From contig NZ_SEBS01000029.1 in assembly GCF_004211145.1 (NCBI RefSeq), positions 1 to 42,834 on the forward strand: a DNA stretch of 42,834 bases, in the 5' to 3' direction. Below are positions 7,722-17,300 of the stretch, piece after piece (the stretch's first letter is position 1; each line of letters opens with the position of its first letter). The notes under the pieces were generated by a model. That model was not told where the DNA came from, made no database searches, and saw only the letters and a list, made by a program, of their open reading frames with translations. Made by a program: the position numbers and the translations under genes. This stretch comes from Flavobacterium sp. (lineage in GTDB: Bacteria; Bacteroidota; Bacteroidia; Flavobacteriales; Flavobacteriaceae).

Positions 7722-8735
7722 ATGACTGAAGGAAATTTCGTCGACTACGTAAAAATATACATCTCTTCCGGCAAAGGAGGCAAAGGATCCACGCACTTAC
7801 ATCGCGAGAAATTCATCGAGAAAGGCGGCCCTGACGGAGGCGACGGCGGACGCGGCGGACACGTCTACCTACGCGGAAACAAAGGGCTCTGGACATTGTT
7901 CCACCTCAAATTCGCGAAGCACGTAAAAGCCAGCCACGGCGGAGACGGTGGATCGTCGCGTTCGACCGGGCACGACGGAGAAGACAAATACATCGAAGTC
8001 CCGCTCGGAACTGTCGTGCGCGATAAAGATTCGAACGAGATCATGTTCGAGATCACCGAGGACGGCGAGGAAAGAATCGTCGCACAAGGCGGAAAAGGCG
8101 GACTCGGCAACTGGCATTTCAGGTCGTCGACGAACCAAACACCGCGTTATTCACAACCCGGAATTCCTGGCGAGGAAAAAGATATCGTGCTCGAGTTGAA
8201 AGTGTTGGCCGACGTCGGGTTGGTTGGTTTTCCGAATGCGGGCAAGTCGACATTGTTGTCGGTGCTGACATCGGCAAAACCCAAAATCGCCGATTACCCG
8301 TTTACGACATTGAAACCCAATTTGGGAATCGTCGCGTACCGTGATTTCCAATCGTTCGTGATCGCCGATATTCCGGGAATCATCGAGGGTGCGGCCGAAG
8401 GAAAAGGTCTCGGACATTACTTTTTGCGCCACATCGAACGCAATTCCACGCTTTTGTTTTTGGTTCCCGCCGACGCGAAAGACGTGAAAGACGAATACCA
8501 CATTCTGCTCAACGAACTCGAGAAATACAATCCCGAAATGCTCGACAAGGAGCGTTTGCTCGTGATTTCTAAAACCGACATGCTCGACGACGAACTCAAG
8601 GCCGAGATGCAAAAAGAACTTAAGAAGACGTTGAAAGGCGTGGAGTTCATGTTTATTTCGTCGGTGGCACAGCAAGGTTTGGTCGAACTCAAAGACAAGC
8701 TTTGGAAGATGTTGAATACTGAAGCGGTGGAATAA
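7722..8735 (+). CDS. obgE: GTPase ObgE/CgtA
   Basis: 337-aa Obg-family GTPase, acting in late 50S ribosome assembly and stress or growth control. The Gly-rich Obg fold spans about 1-160 ([32 protein letters not shown]). The G domain follows with GFPNAGKST (G1), TTLKPNLG (G2), DIPGIIEGA (G3), SKTD (G4, usually NKxD) and the ISSVA G5 stretch. There is no C-terminal OCT extension, as is normal in Bacteroidota. The start ATG follows directly on the ACTCAGGC array. An inverted repeat 24 bp after the stop (8759-8804) may end transcription. Confidence 0.96.
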   Translation: MTEGNFVDYVKIYISSGKGGKGSTHLHREKFIEKGGPDGGDGGRGGHVYLRGNKGLWTLFHLKFAKHVKASHGGDGGSSRSTGHDGEDKYIEVPLGTVVRDKDSNEIMFEITEDGEERIVAQGGKGGLGNWHFRSSTNQTPRYSQPGIPGEEKDIVLELKVLADVGLVGFPNAGKSTLLSVLTSAKPKIADYPFTTLKPNLGIVAYRDFQSFVIADIPGIIEGAAEGKGLGHYFLRHIERNSTLLFLVPADAKDVKDEYHILLNELEKYNPEMLDKERLLVISKTDMLDDELKAEMQKELKKTLKGVEFMFISSVAQQGLVELKDKLWKMLNTEAVE

Positions 8736-8847
8736 TACAATATATTTTGAACCGTTACGGGCATTAAGTTCATTAAGCGTAAGATCTTAATGAACTTGAT
8801 GCCCTTACTGTTCCTATTGGTTTAAGAATCGTTCTACGGAAACGGAC
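8736..8847. other. Spacer part downstream of obgE
   Basis: This is the first part of the 421-bp spacer 8736-9156. It holds the inverted repeat at 8759-8804 and otherwise no open frame of note. The rest of the spacer (8848-9156) holds the structured RNA, the 18-bp palindrome and a possible promoter, listed separately. Confidence 0.5.
8759..8804. repeat. Long inverted repeat (hairpin) after obgE
   Basis: Arms at 8759-8777 and 8786-8804 (19 bp, one G-T wobble, 8-nt loop) built on GCATTAAGTTCATTAAG. The same 17-nt word forms the core of a 26-bp perfect inverted repeat at 41644-41703. No clear T-run follows, so it could be a weak terminator or an RNA-stability element. Confidence 0.85.
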
Positions 8848-9000
8848 CACGCGTGAGGGATGCGAGCGGATATCCTTTTTTGCCAGGAAGATTTTATCCG
8901 AAACGAAGCGTCACGCAAAAAAGATAGCAGCGGGTCAGCCCGACGGCGGCTACTTATAAGTTCTTTCGCACACTTTCGCGAAAGCCGCCGGCACGCCCAA
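8848..9000 (+). ncRNA. Structured RNA element, Flavo-1-like (copy A)
   Basis: The spacer carries GGGATGCGAGCGG-ATATCC-TTTTTT followed about 45 nt later by AAAAAAGATAGCAGCGG and AGCCCGA. Possible stems are GCGTGA 8851-8856 with TCACGC 8911-8916, CGGG 8931-8934 with CCCG 8939-8942, and CGGCGGCT 8944-8951 with AGCCGCCG 8983-8990 (enclosing CTTTCGC/GCGAAAG). A second locus at 41418-41562 has the same core blocks in the same order. From memory this resembles the Flavo-1 RNA family of flavobacteria. The family name is recall, while the stems and the shared core are visible. Function unknown. Confidence 0.55.
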
Positions 9001-9009
9001 AAAAAGCAC

Positions 9010-9027
9010 AACTATATCGATATAGTT
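9010..9027. promoter_or_regulatory. 18-bp perfect palindrome upstream of the S46 peptidase
   Basis: AACTATATCGATATAGTT is a perfect dyad. It sits 26 bp upstream of a TATCTTCG box and 130 bp before the peptidase ATG, a place where an operator would fit. As RNA it would be a weak AT-rich hairpin. No regulator gene lies next to it. Confidence 0.4.
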
Positions 9028-9052
9028 ATTTTTCCAAAACGTAAATTTCACG

Positions 9053-9060
9053 TATCTTCG
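9053..9060 (+). promoter_or_regulatory. Possible -7 box for the S46 peptidase gene
   Basis: TATCTTCG matches TAnnTTTG at 7 of 8 positions counting the two free ones. No TTG is found at the usual distance upstream. It would give a leader of roughly 90 nt before the ATG at 9157. Confidence 0.3.
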
Positions 9061-9156
9061 CTGCGCTTAAAAAGGGCGGAAAGTTTTGTACATCTTGTAA
9101 CAAAGCGGGTTTTTGACAGACCAATTCTCCCGTTAACTAACATTAATCTATTTAAA

Positions 9157-11301
9157 ATGAAAAAATTCGTTTTATTCCTGCTCCTTGGGCTGTCGGCTTT
9201 CCCGATGCGCGCCGACGAAGGAATGTGGTTCCTGATGTTCATCGAACGCCTCAACCACCGCGACATGCAAAAAATGGGATTGCAGCTTACGGCTGAGGAA
9301 ATCTACAGCATCAACAACCACAGTCTGAAAGATGCGATCGTGCAGTTCAACGGAGGTTGTACGGCCGAAATGATCTCAAAAGACGGGCTTGTCCTGACAA
9401 ACCACCACTGCGGTTACGACGCGATCGCCGAACTTTCGTCCCCTGAGAAAAATTATTTGCGCGACGGTTATTTCGCGAAAGACCGCAAAGGCGAAATGAA
9501 GCCGAAGTCTTTGTTCGTGCGTTTCTTCGTACGTATGGACGACGTTTCAAAACGCATCCTTTCAAAAGTGAACGATCAAATGAGCGAAGCCGACCGCAAC
9601 AAAGCGATCCAACAGGAAATGGCGTTGATCGAAAAAGAAAACAGCGAAGGCGGAAAATATGTGGTTTCAGTCCGTCCGTTTTTCCAAGGAAATGAATATT
9701 ACTATTTCGTATATCAGGATTTCAAGGACGTACGTTTCGTGGGCACGCCGCCTGAAAGCATCGGAAAATACGGTGGAGATACTGACAACTGGGAATGGCC
9801 GCGCCACACGGGAGATTTCTCTATGTTCCGCGTTTACGCCGACAAAGACGGAAATCCTGCCGACTATTCAGAAAGCAACGTGCCTTTGCAGCCAAAAAAA
9901 TACCTTCCCGTAAACCTTTCGGGCGTAAAGGAAAATGACTTCGCGATGATCTTGGGTTATCCGGGCCGAACCAACCGTTGGATGCCTGCGGGCGGAATCG
10001 AGCAGAACGTGAAATTCGCATATCCGGCTTGGGTCGAAGGTGCGAAAACGGGAATGGACGCGATGAAAGTCCACATGGACAAGAGCGATGACGTGCGTTT
10101 GAAGTACGCTTCGAAATACGCTTCGACCGCTAACTACTGGAAAAACCGTCAGGGAATGATCGACGCGCTTTCAAAAGCGGGAACAGCCAAGACCAAAGCG
10201 GGAACCGAAACCAAATTCAATACTTGGGCGAACAAGCCTGAGAACAAGGCAAAATACGGGACCGTAATTTCGACGATCAACAATTATTACGACAAGACGA
10301 ACCTCAAGGCGCGCCACGACAACTATCTTCAGCAGGTTTTGCGTACGAGCACGTACAGCATGGCGCCTGCGAACTTGGGTAATATGTTGATCCAATATTC
10401 GAAAGAGAACGAGGCGAAACGTGCCGAGATGTTGCCTAAAATCGAAGCGGCCGTCGACAATTTCTACGGTGAATTCTACGCTCCGGCCGAGAAAGACATC
10501 CTTACCGCGCAATTGAATCTGTACGCCGCGAAAGCCGCAGAATACGGTTTGGCGCCTGTAGTTGCTGCCGAAAAAGCCAAAAACGGCGGAAACTTTACGG
10601 CTTACGTAAACGACATCACGTCGAAAAGTATCTTCGCCGACAAAGCGAGCGTGGAAGCTTTCGTGAAAAATCCGGTTGCAGGAAAAGTGGAAGCGGATCC
10701 GATGTACGTATTATCGGCCGATCTTTTGGCGAAAATCCGCGCGTTGAGCGACGAGCAAAAGCAATTGACCGACGATTACCAGAAGGCGTTCCGTTTGGAA
10801 GTCGAAGGTTTGCGCGAATCGAAGTTGAACTCGATCCAATATCCTGATGCGAACTCAACATTGCGTCTTACTTACGGAAAAGTCCGTTCGTTGCCTGCCG
10901 ATAAACGCAACGACGCCAAGATCAACAACTACACGACGTTCGACGGAATGGTCAAGAAGTACAAGAAGAACGATCCTGAATTCGACTTGCCACAACGTTT
11001 GCTCGACCTTCACAAAGCGAAAGATTACGGTCGTTACGCCGACAAGAACGGTTACATGCCAGTGAATTTCCTTACCGACAACGACATCACGGGCGGAAAC
11101 TCAGGTTCACCGGTTCTCAACGGAAAAGGCGAACTCATCGGGTTGGCGTTCGACGGAAACATCGAAGCGATGGCCGGAGACGTGATCTTCGATACGAAGT
11201 TGCAGCGCACGATCAACGTGGACATCCGTTACGTATTGTGGGTTATCGACAAATACGCGGGTGCGAAACACATCGTGGACGAAATGACGATCGTGAAATA
11301 A
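9157..11301 (+). CDS. S46 family dipeptidyl-peptidase, DPP7 type
   Basis: 714-aa secreted serine exopeptidase that removes dipeptides from peptide N-termini in the periplasm. The start is the ATG at 9157, giving a signal peptide cleaved after Ala19, so the mature chain begins DEGMWF. That N-terminal Asp is conserved in the family, where it binds the substrate amino group. The triad candidates are His83/84 in TNHHCGY, Asp220 in PRHTGDF and Ser649 in TGGNSGSPV. The specificity position is Gly667 (AFDGN). From knowledge of the family, Gly here goes with DPP7 (hydrophobic P1) and Arg with DPP11 (acidic P1). It follows the Flavo-1-like element and converges on the macroglobulin gene. The frame extends upstream to 8860, but that part overlaps the RNA element and is not likely translated. 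Confidence 0.95.
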   Translation: MKKFVLFLLLGLSAFPMRADEGMWFLMFIERLNHRDMQKMGLQLTAEEIYSINNHSLKDAIVQFNGGCTAEMISKDGLVLTNHHCGYDAIAELSSPEKNYLRDGYFAKDRKGEMKPKSLFVRFFVRMDDVSKRILSKVNDQMSEADRNKAIQQEMALIEKENSEGGKYVVSVRPFFQGNEYYYFVYQDFKDVRFVGTPPESIGKYGGDTDNWEWPRHTGDFSMFRVYADKDGNPADYSESNVPLQPKKYLPVNLSGVKENDFAMILGYPGRTNRWMPAGGIEQNVKFAYPAWVEGAKTGMDAMKVHMDKSDDVRLKYASKYASTANYWKNRQGMIDALSKAGTAKTKAGTETKFNTWANKPENKAKYGTVISTINNYYDKTNLKARHDNYLQQVLRTSTYSMAPANLGNMLIQYSKENEAKRAEMLPKIEAAVDNFYGEFYAPAEKDILTAQLNLYAAKAAEYGLAPVVAAEKAKNGGNFTAYVNDITSKSIFADKASVEAFVKNPVAGKVEADPMYVLSADLLAKIRALSDEQKQLTDDYQKAFRLEVEGLRESKLNSIQYPDANSTLRLTYGKVRSLPADKRNDAKINNYTTFDGMVKKYKKNDPEFDLPQRLLDLHKAKDYGRYADKNGYMPVNFLTDNDITGGNSGSPVLNGKGELIGLAFDGNIEAMAGDVIFDTKLQRTINVDIRYVLWVIDKYAGAKHIVDEMTIVK

Positions 11302-11306
11302 TTCCT

Positions 11307-11330
11307 CGCCTTTGGGCGGTTGATTTTTGT
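11307..11330 (+). terminator. Possible terminator after the S46 peptidase
   Basis: A short hairpin (CGCC 11307-11310, loop TTTG, GGCG 11315-11318) with TTTTT at 11324-11328, six bases past the stop codon. The stem is only 4 bp, so it may work together with the larger inverted repeat that follows. Confidence 0.5.
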
Positions 11331-11389
11331 TTAGGGTTTAGAGTTCAGGGTTGCTTTGCGTAACGCTAAATTCTAAACCCTAAACTTTT
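11329..11389. terminator. Inverted repeat between convergent genes (likely bidirectional terminator)
   Basis: GTTTAGGGTTTAGA (11329-11342) pairs perfectly with TCTAAACCCTAAAC (11372-11385). The stem can extend three more pairs including one G-T, and TTTT follows on the plus strand. It fills the 92-bp gap between two convergent stop codons. The arms are built of GTTTAG words, also seen around 40457-40500. Confidence 0.65.
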
Positions 11390-11393
11390 CAAA

Positions 11394-14300
11394 CTACCTT
11401 ACCTTCACGCGAATTCCCTTCGAATGTCCGCTAAATTCCGGCGCGTACATACTTTGTATCGTCGTGATTCCGTTCGAAAAGTCGCCCGTATTGTTCACGC
11501 GCAGGTCGTATTCGAAAACGTAGACGCCTTTGGGCAACGAATCGAAAAAGAAATGTGTCGCGGCATCACGCGTGCTTTTATAATAGCTCGCGTTCGCGTC
11601 CCAATGATAACCTGAAAGCACGTCGACGGGTTCGAAACACGAGGCGCGCATGTCTTTTAGATGTGCATATTCCATGTCTTCGGTTACGGTTACGATGATA
11701 CGGACCGTTACCAGATCGCCGGCTTTGAGTGAATTTTCAGTAGTGATTCCCTGCAATTTCGAATCGCCCAAGACTTTGTGGTACAATTGCTTCTCGATCT
11801 TCATCGCGCCCGAATGTGATTTTATCTTGTCGAGGTCTTCAAAATATTGAAAATAAAAACCGCCGAATCCCGGAACGCTCGATTTGTTCTCGACCGACAA
11901 CGTCGCCATTTCCTTTTTAATTTCGGACGCCTTCCAATTGATTTTCACGTAACCCGTCGCGGCCTCTTTCTCAGTCTCGTCCATCTTTTTCGTGGCGATT
12001 TTCTCATTCCCGATCTTGAAGACGGTGTTGTCTTTCACGTCGAGCCAATCGCTGCCTCGCATCAACAATGCGTAAACGGCTTCGGTCGTGGATTTCGTCG
12101 TCGGCCAATTCTTTTGTTGTTTGTTCTTGAGCAGCCAGACTTTCATCGCGTCGATCGATTTGCGGTCATTCGCGACTTCGTCGAACGCTTCGATAAGCAA
12201 TGCCTGCGTCTCGATCGGCGCTTGGTACCAATACCAACCCGAGTTGTTCGCGATCCAGTACATGCCCCAATCTTCATTGTACGACGCCGTTTCCCTAAGG
12301 CTTTCGACGATTTTCCCGGCCGGTTCTTTTTCCCCGAAACGGTGCAGCACCAAAGCCGCCATTCCTTTTTCATACAAACCTAAGTCGAGCCAATTCGATT
12401 TCAGCTGCTCCAATCCGAGTTTTGTAAACGTCCGGATGTTTTCAGGCAGCGGATAGTCGGCCAAGAAAAAACTTCTCGCGTACAGGTAATGCAAATCGGA
12501 ATACGGCCTGAAATACCGTTTTTTGCTTTCGTCGGTTGAAATCCATTTGGTGAATTCGGCGTCCGAGAACGCAATCGCTTTTTTCGCCATCGCATCGACT
12601 TCAGCATCATCGGCCAACGTTCCGAACTTCTTCAAATGACCCAAACCTGCGACGATATGGCGCGTGATGTAGTCGCTTTCGCGTCCGCCGTCGAACCAAG
12701 CGAATCCGCCCGAGCCTTGTTGTTTGAGTTGTAATTTCTTGAAAGTCGCCTGTTGCGATGCCTTCATTTTTTCAAGGTCGAACAGCACGGCGAGTTTTTG
12801 TTTCTGCTCCGAATCGCTTTTTGCATCGTTTAGCCAAGGCGTTTCGGCGATCAGGATCGATTTGAGTTCTTCATTCAAATCGAATTTCGACTGCGGATTT
12901 TTGCGCCACGTCTCAAATATCTCGGCGATTTTCGGATTGCTTCCAATGATTTGCGTCGCGAGCGCATTCGCATAGAAACGCGAGAATGTCTGTTCGGCGC
13001 ATTCGTGTTCGTATTCCATGAGGTACGGAAGCGACTGCAGCGCGAGCCAAGCCGGGTTCGATGTATATTCGAGCGTCAACAGATGCGGTTTCATCGTGGT
13101 CGACGTATTGTTCTTCAAATTCTCGAACACATATTCCTTCCTGGATTTTTCGCGCACCCACAACGCCTGGGTTTCAGTAACGAGCATGTTGTTGGTCAGG
13201 ACGGGCAAGATGTTTTCCTCTCCGTCCGAGAATTCTCCCGCTTTCGCAACGATGCGGTATTGAACGCCTTGCAAACCTTCGGGCACGAAAATCTTCCAGC
13301 TGATCGCTTCGTTGCCCGACGCATTTACCACAAATGATTTTACGTTCTTGGTGTTGAGCGCTTTTACATCGACGGCCTGCATCGTCGTCGCGTCGAACAA
13401 TTGCAGCATCGCGGTTCCCGACATGGGTTGCGAAGTCATGTTCGAGATTTTCGCCGAAACCACGATCGTGTCGCGCTCTCTTAAAAACCTCGGGAAATTC
13501 GGCATCACCATCAAGCTTTTTTGCGTCGTCACATATTTCTGGATTTGTGTCGAAACGCCCGATTTGTTGTGCGCGAGCAATCGCAGTTTCCATTGGGTAA
13601 GCGATTCGGGCGATGTGAAACTCAGCTTGATATTGCCGCTTTCGTCTGTGCGCAAATGCGGAAAGAAGAACGCGGTTTCGTTGAAATTCGTGCGTGTTTT
13701 TACTTGCGTCAGCACTTCAGTTGACTTCTTGGTAACGATAATTATGACCCCATTTTTGCCATCTATTCCATACAGGGCCGCGCCTTGTAGACCTTTAATA
13801 ACTGAAACGTCCAATATATCGGCGGGATTCAATTTCTGGAATTCTCCCACGGTTACGATTTTTCCGTCGACGACTATCAATGCGCCACCATTGCTTGACG
13901 TACTTCGGTTTCCTCTTAAGACGATACGGGTATCCGGATTTCCCGACGAACGATCGGTGCTGATCTGCAATCCTGAAATTCTGCCGACGAGGTCTTGCAC
14001 GGCCGAGTTCGAGTTCTGCGTTCCGTATCCAACGACAGCGACGCTTGATGCCGTAACCTCATTTTGGTTTTTCCGAATTCCCACGGCTGTGGTTACTACG
14101 ACTTCGCCGAGCAAATCGCCGCTTTCAAGCATGACATCGATGTTTCTCCTGTCGACAACCTTCACTTCACGGTCGCTCATGCCTACGAACGAGAACACCA
14201 ATGTTTCTCCGGCCGCGGCTGCTATCGAATAATAGCCGTCGATGTCAGTCTGTACGCCTCGTTTCGTGCCTTTGACCATGACACTGGCGCCTGGAAGAAC

Positions 14301-17300
14301 GCCTGCGTAATCAGAAACCACACCTGCAATCACTACGTCGTTTGCGGGTTTTGCGAGTTTCTTGGTAACCTGGTCGCGATATTGTTTGTTGTTGTAGCCG
14401 AGCCTGTCGCCACTAAAGTTAAACCCGAACCAGATCAATTGCGTTTCTTCAAGGCGCAAACTTCGCATCGGAACGTTTTCGTCGAGATGCGAAAACCACA
14501 GCCCGTTCGCGTAGCGTTCCACGACATTTCTTGGATTTCCCTGGTTGGATTTGCGCGCGAAATAGGGCATTTGCCAATCTTGTTTCGCGAATTGGTCGAG
14601 AGACGCGTCGTACATCGATGCCAGGACTTCCGACTGCAGCGACGTATTTTTCGCCGACAATTTGAACGACCAGGTTTCAGCGGTTCCCGGTTCAATCCGG
14701 TTGCGGAACGTCGAGGTTTCAAGCTCCAACAAAGGTTCGTCGATCTTGATCAGGCTCGTGAACTGCGTGCTGTGAAAGTAATTGTCGAAAAAGCCATCGG
14801 CCGAAATCAAAATGCTGTTCCTGAATTCGGCGCGAACCGGAATTCGTACGATAGCTTCATTATTGACGAGCGTTATTGATTTTTCGAAATACGTTTCCTG
14901 TTCGTAGACGGCATTGAGTCGGACGGTAAGATCGGCGATAGGCGAGGAGATGCGGATTTTCGCGAAACCGTCTTTTCTACTGTCGGAATTCAATTGCGAA
15001 ATCTTGAAGAGCAGTTTTGGATCGATGTTGAGGTTCGGATCGTTCAATTCAAGAGTGGTCGTCGTTTCGATTTTGCCCGAAGCATCGACCGCTGAAAATA
15101 CCAACCTGTAATTTCCAACTTGCAAATCACTCAAATCGATTGACAAATCTTTTTTATTTGCGGTGTCGACATGTATCGTTTTGACGAGTTTTCCGTCTGT
15201 GTTCGCATTTTCGTTTCGTTCCTCGTTCGGAAAAAGTCGCGCGAATTCGCCTGCGTCGATACTTTCGATATCAGGCTGTTTGAACTTACGCGGCTTGAAC
15301 TTACTTGAAAGCGGCGAAACGTAGTAAAATTCGAGTTTTCCTTTTACGGCCGTAAATTGGTTGTTGAGATTCGTGCTCGAAAGCGAGAAACGCGATCCTT
15401 TTTTCTTTGCCGCATCCAACACATTTACACCGAGCTGAAGCGAATGATAACCAACGTTCACGTTTGTTTGTGCCGACCTCGTTTCTTGGTTCACGTCGGT
15501 CACGTCAACGCTGATCGTGTAGGTGTAGATCGGTTTTTCGTCGCGGTTGTCATTCTCGAGCGCATCTGACGGAAACACGACCTCGAAATTCCCCGACGCG
15601 TCGATTTTCGCCGTATCCTGAACTATCGTGACCGATGCATTCGCATATTCGTAGGGATCGTAATAATCTCCGAAATTAAACCGATTTTCTCCTTTTTTAC
15701 GCAGTTTTTTCGTGCGACGCGTTACCGAATATTTCGCATCGGCGCCTGATAAAGCGCTGCCTGCGAACGATTTTGCATTACCGCGGACCGTGATTTTTTG
15801 GCCGATCGTGTAATTTTCAATGACAGGTTCGAACGTGACCTGAAACTTCGGTCGTTTGTATTCTTCGACTTGGAATTCGGTTTCCCTATCATTGAAGTCA
15901 ACGTTGTCCCAAAACGGATGTTCGTCTTCTTCTTTATCGTATGTCGGATCGTTCTCGTAATCTTCAGGTTCTTCGGTCGTGATTAGATATTTGCCCGTAA
16001 TTCCCGAAGTCGGAACTTTGAATTCACCTGAAAACGAACCGAATTCGTTCGTTAAGATCGTTTGCGTGAAAACGTCTTTGTATTCCGGATCGCTGACAAC
16101 GACCGTGATAGACGTCCTGCCCACGACGGCTGTTTTATTTTCTTTTTTCGTAAGTAGAATTCCTTTGAAAAATACGGTTTGTCCGGGTCGGTAAATGGCT
16201 CTATCCAAGTATAGTTCGGCGGTTCCGGTTGCCGAATCGTCCTTGTAATCGCGGTAATATCCGTAAGAATGATATTCCGCGATGAGCGTGTCGGTAGCCG
16301 TTGAAACGATTGTGCTTTCGTTAATATAATCGCTCGTCAACGGCAAGTATGTGGCGTTTCCGTCCTTGTCGGTCGTTAGATCGAACGCATCGTTTTTGAT
16401 GCGTACGCCTTCCATCGGTTTCCCTGTCTTGCGGTTCAGGACCGTCAGCAGGCGCTTGTTCTCACGATCGGTCGAGAGCAATGTGATGTTGCTTGACGTC
16501 ACGATTTCATAGGCGCTTGACGATTTGTCGCGTTCAAAGCCATCGGTCTCAAAACACGCGAGATACATTCCGGCGTCGATTTTTGGCAACAGGATTTCAG
16601 TGGAATGTTCCGTGTAGTCTCGTTTGTTGGGTAAAATATGAACGGCCGAATACATCGGTTTTCCTCTTTTGACGAGTGAAATCAAACTATCGATTAAGTT
16701 GTGATTGCGCCTGAAAAAATTCATTTCAGAAGCCGGGATTTTGTAATAGGAAACCCGAAGTGAGTCGACATCCTTAAAATCGACACGGGCGCGCGCATTT
16801 TCAAACGGATACAGTTCGACGTCCATTTTCATGGATAACGACCGTTGTGTGATTCGGTTCTTGAGACTTTGCGCAAGCACTTCGGCGTTGGCTCTTCCCG
16901 CTTTCCCGATGATGCTGTCAAGTATGTTTACCGCCTTTATCTTGAACTCGCTGTTTTTTTGGGATTCACCCAAGTGAGAATAGACGTTTGCCTTTTCCAA
17001 CCTGATATTGGCCGACATCAAAGTGTCGGCGGTTTTTTTCTGTAATCGGTCGAGTAGTTTTACATATTCGAGATCCGACGCGAGGAAATAGTCATGCACG
17101 ATTTTAAGCCTGAGGAATCGGTTGCCCGGTGATGGAAAATGTGTTTCAAGTTGCTGGAACAATGTGAGCACACGGTTCACCTCTTCGGGAATATCAACGA
17201 ATTTTGCGTTTCTGAATGTTTCCGAATCGGCGGAGAGAACCGTTTCGAACGGTCGTAACTTTGCCATATATGCATAATATGGTTGAAGCTTCGAAACCCT

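Noticed and set aside
9107..9140. TTGACA followed at some distance by an AT-rich hexamer, like a sigma-70 promoter
   Set aside because: Bacteroidota primary promoters do not use TTGACA/TATAAT, and the spacing to a TATAAT-like hexamer is poor.
8860..9156. Upstream in-frame extension of the S46 peptidase
   Set aside because: It covers the structured RNA element and the palindrome and would bury the signal peptide. Family members start at the signal peptide.
13312..14232. 306-codon plus-strand frame opposite the macroglobulin
   Set aside because: It is a shadow of the insert-bearing part of the macroglobulin gene. The minus frame has clear domains, the plus frame none.
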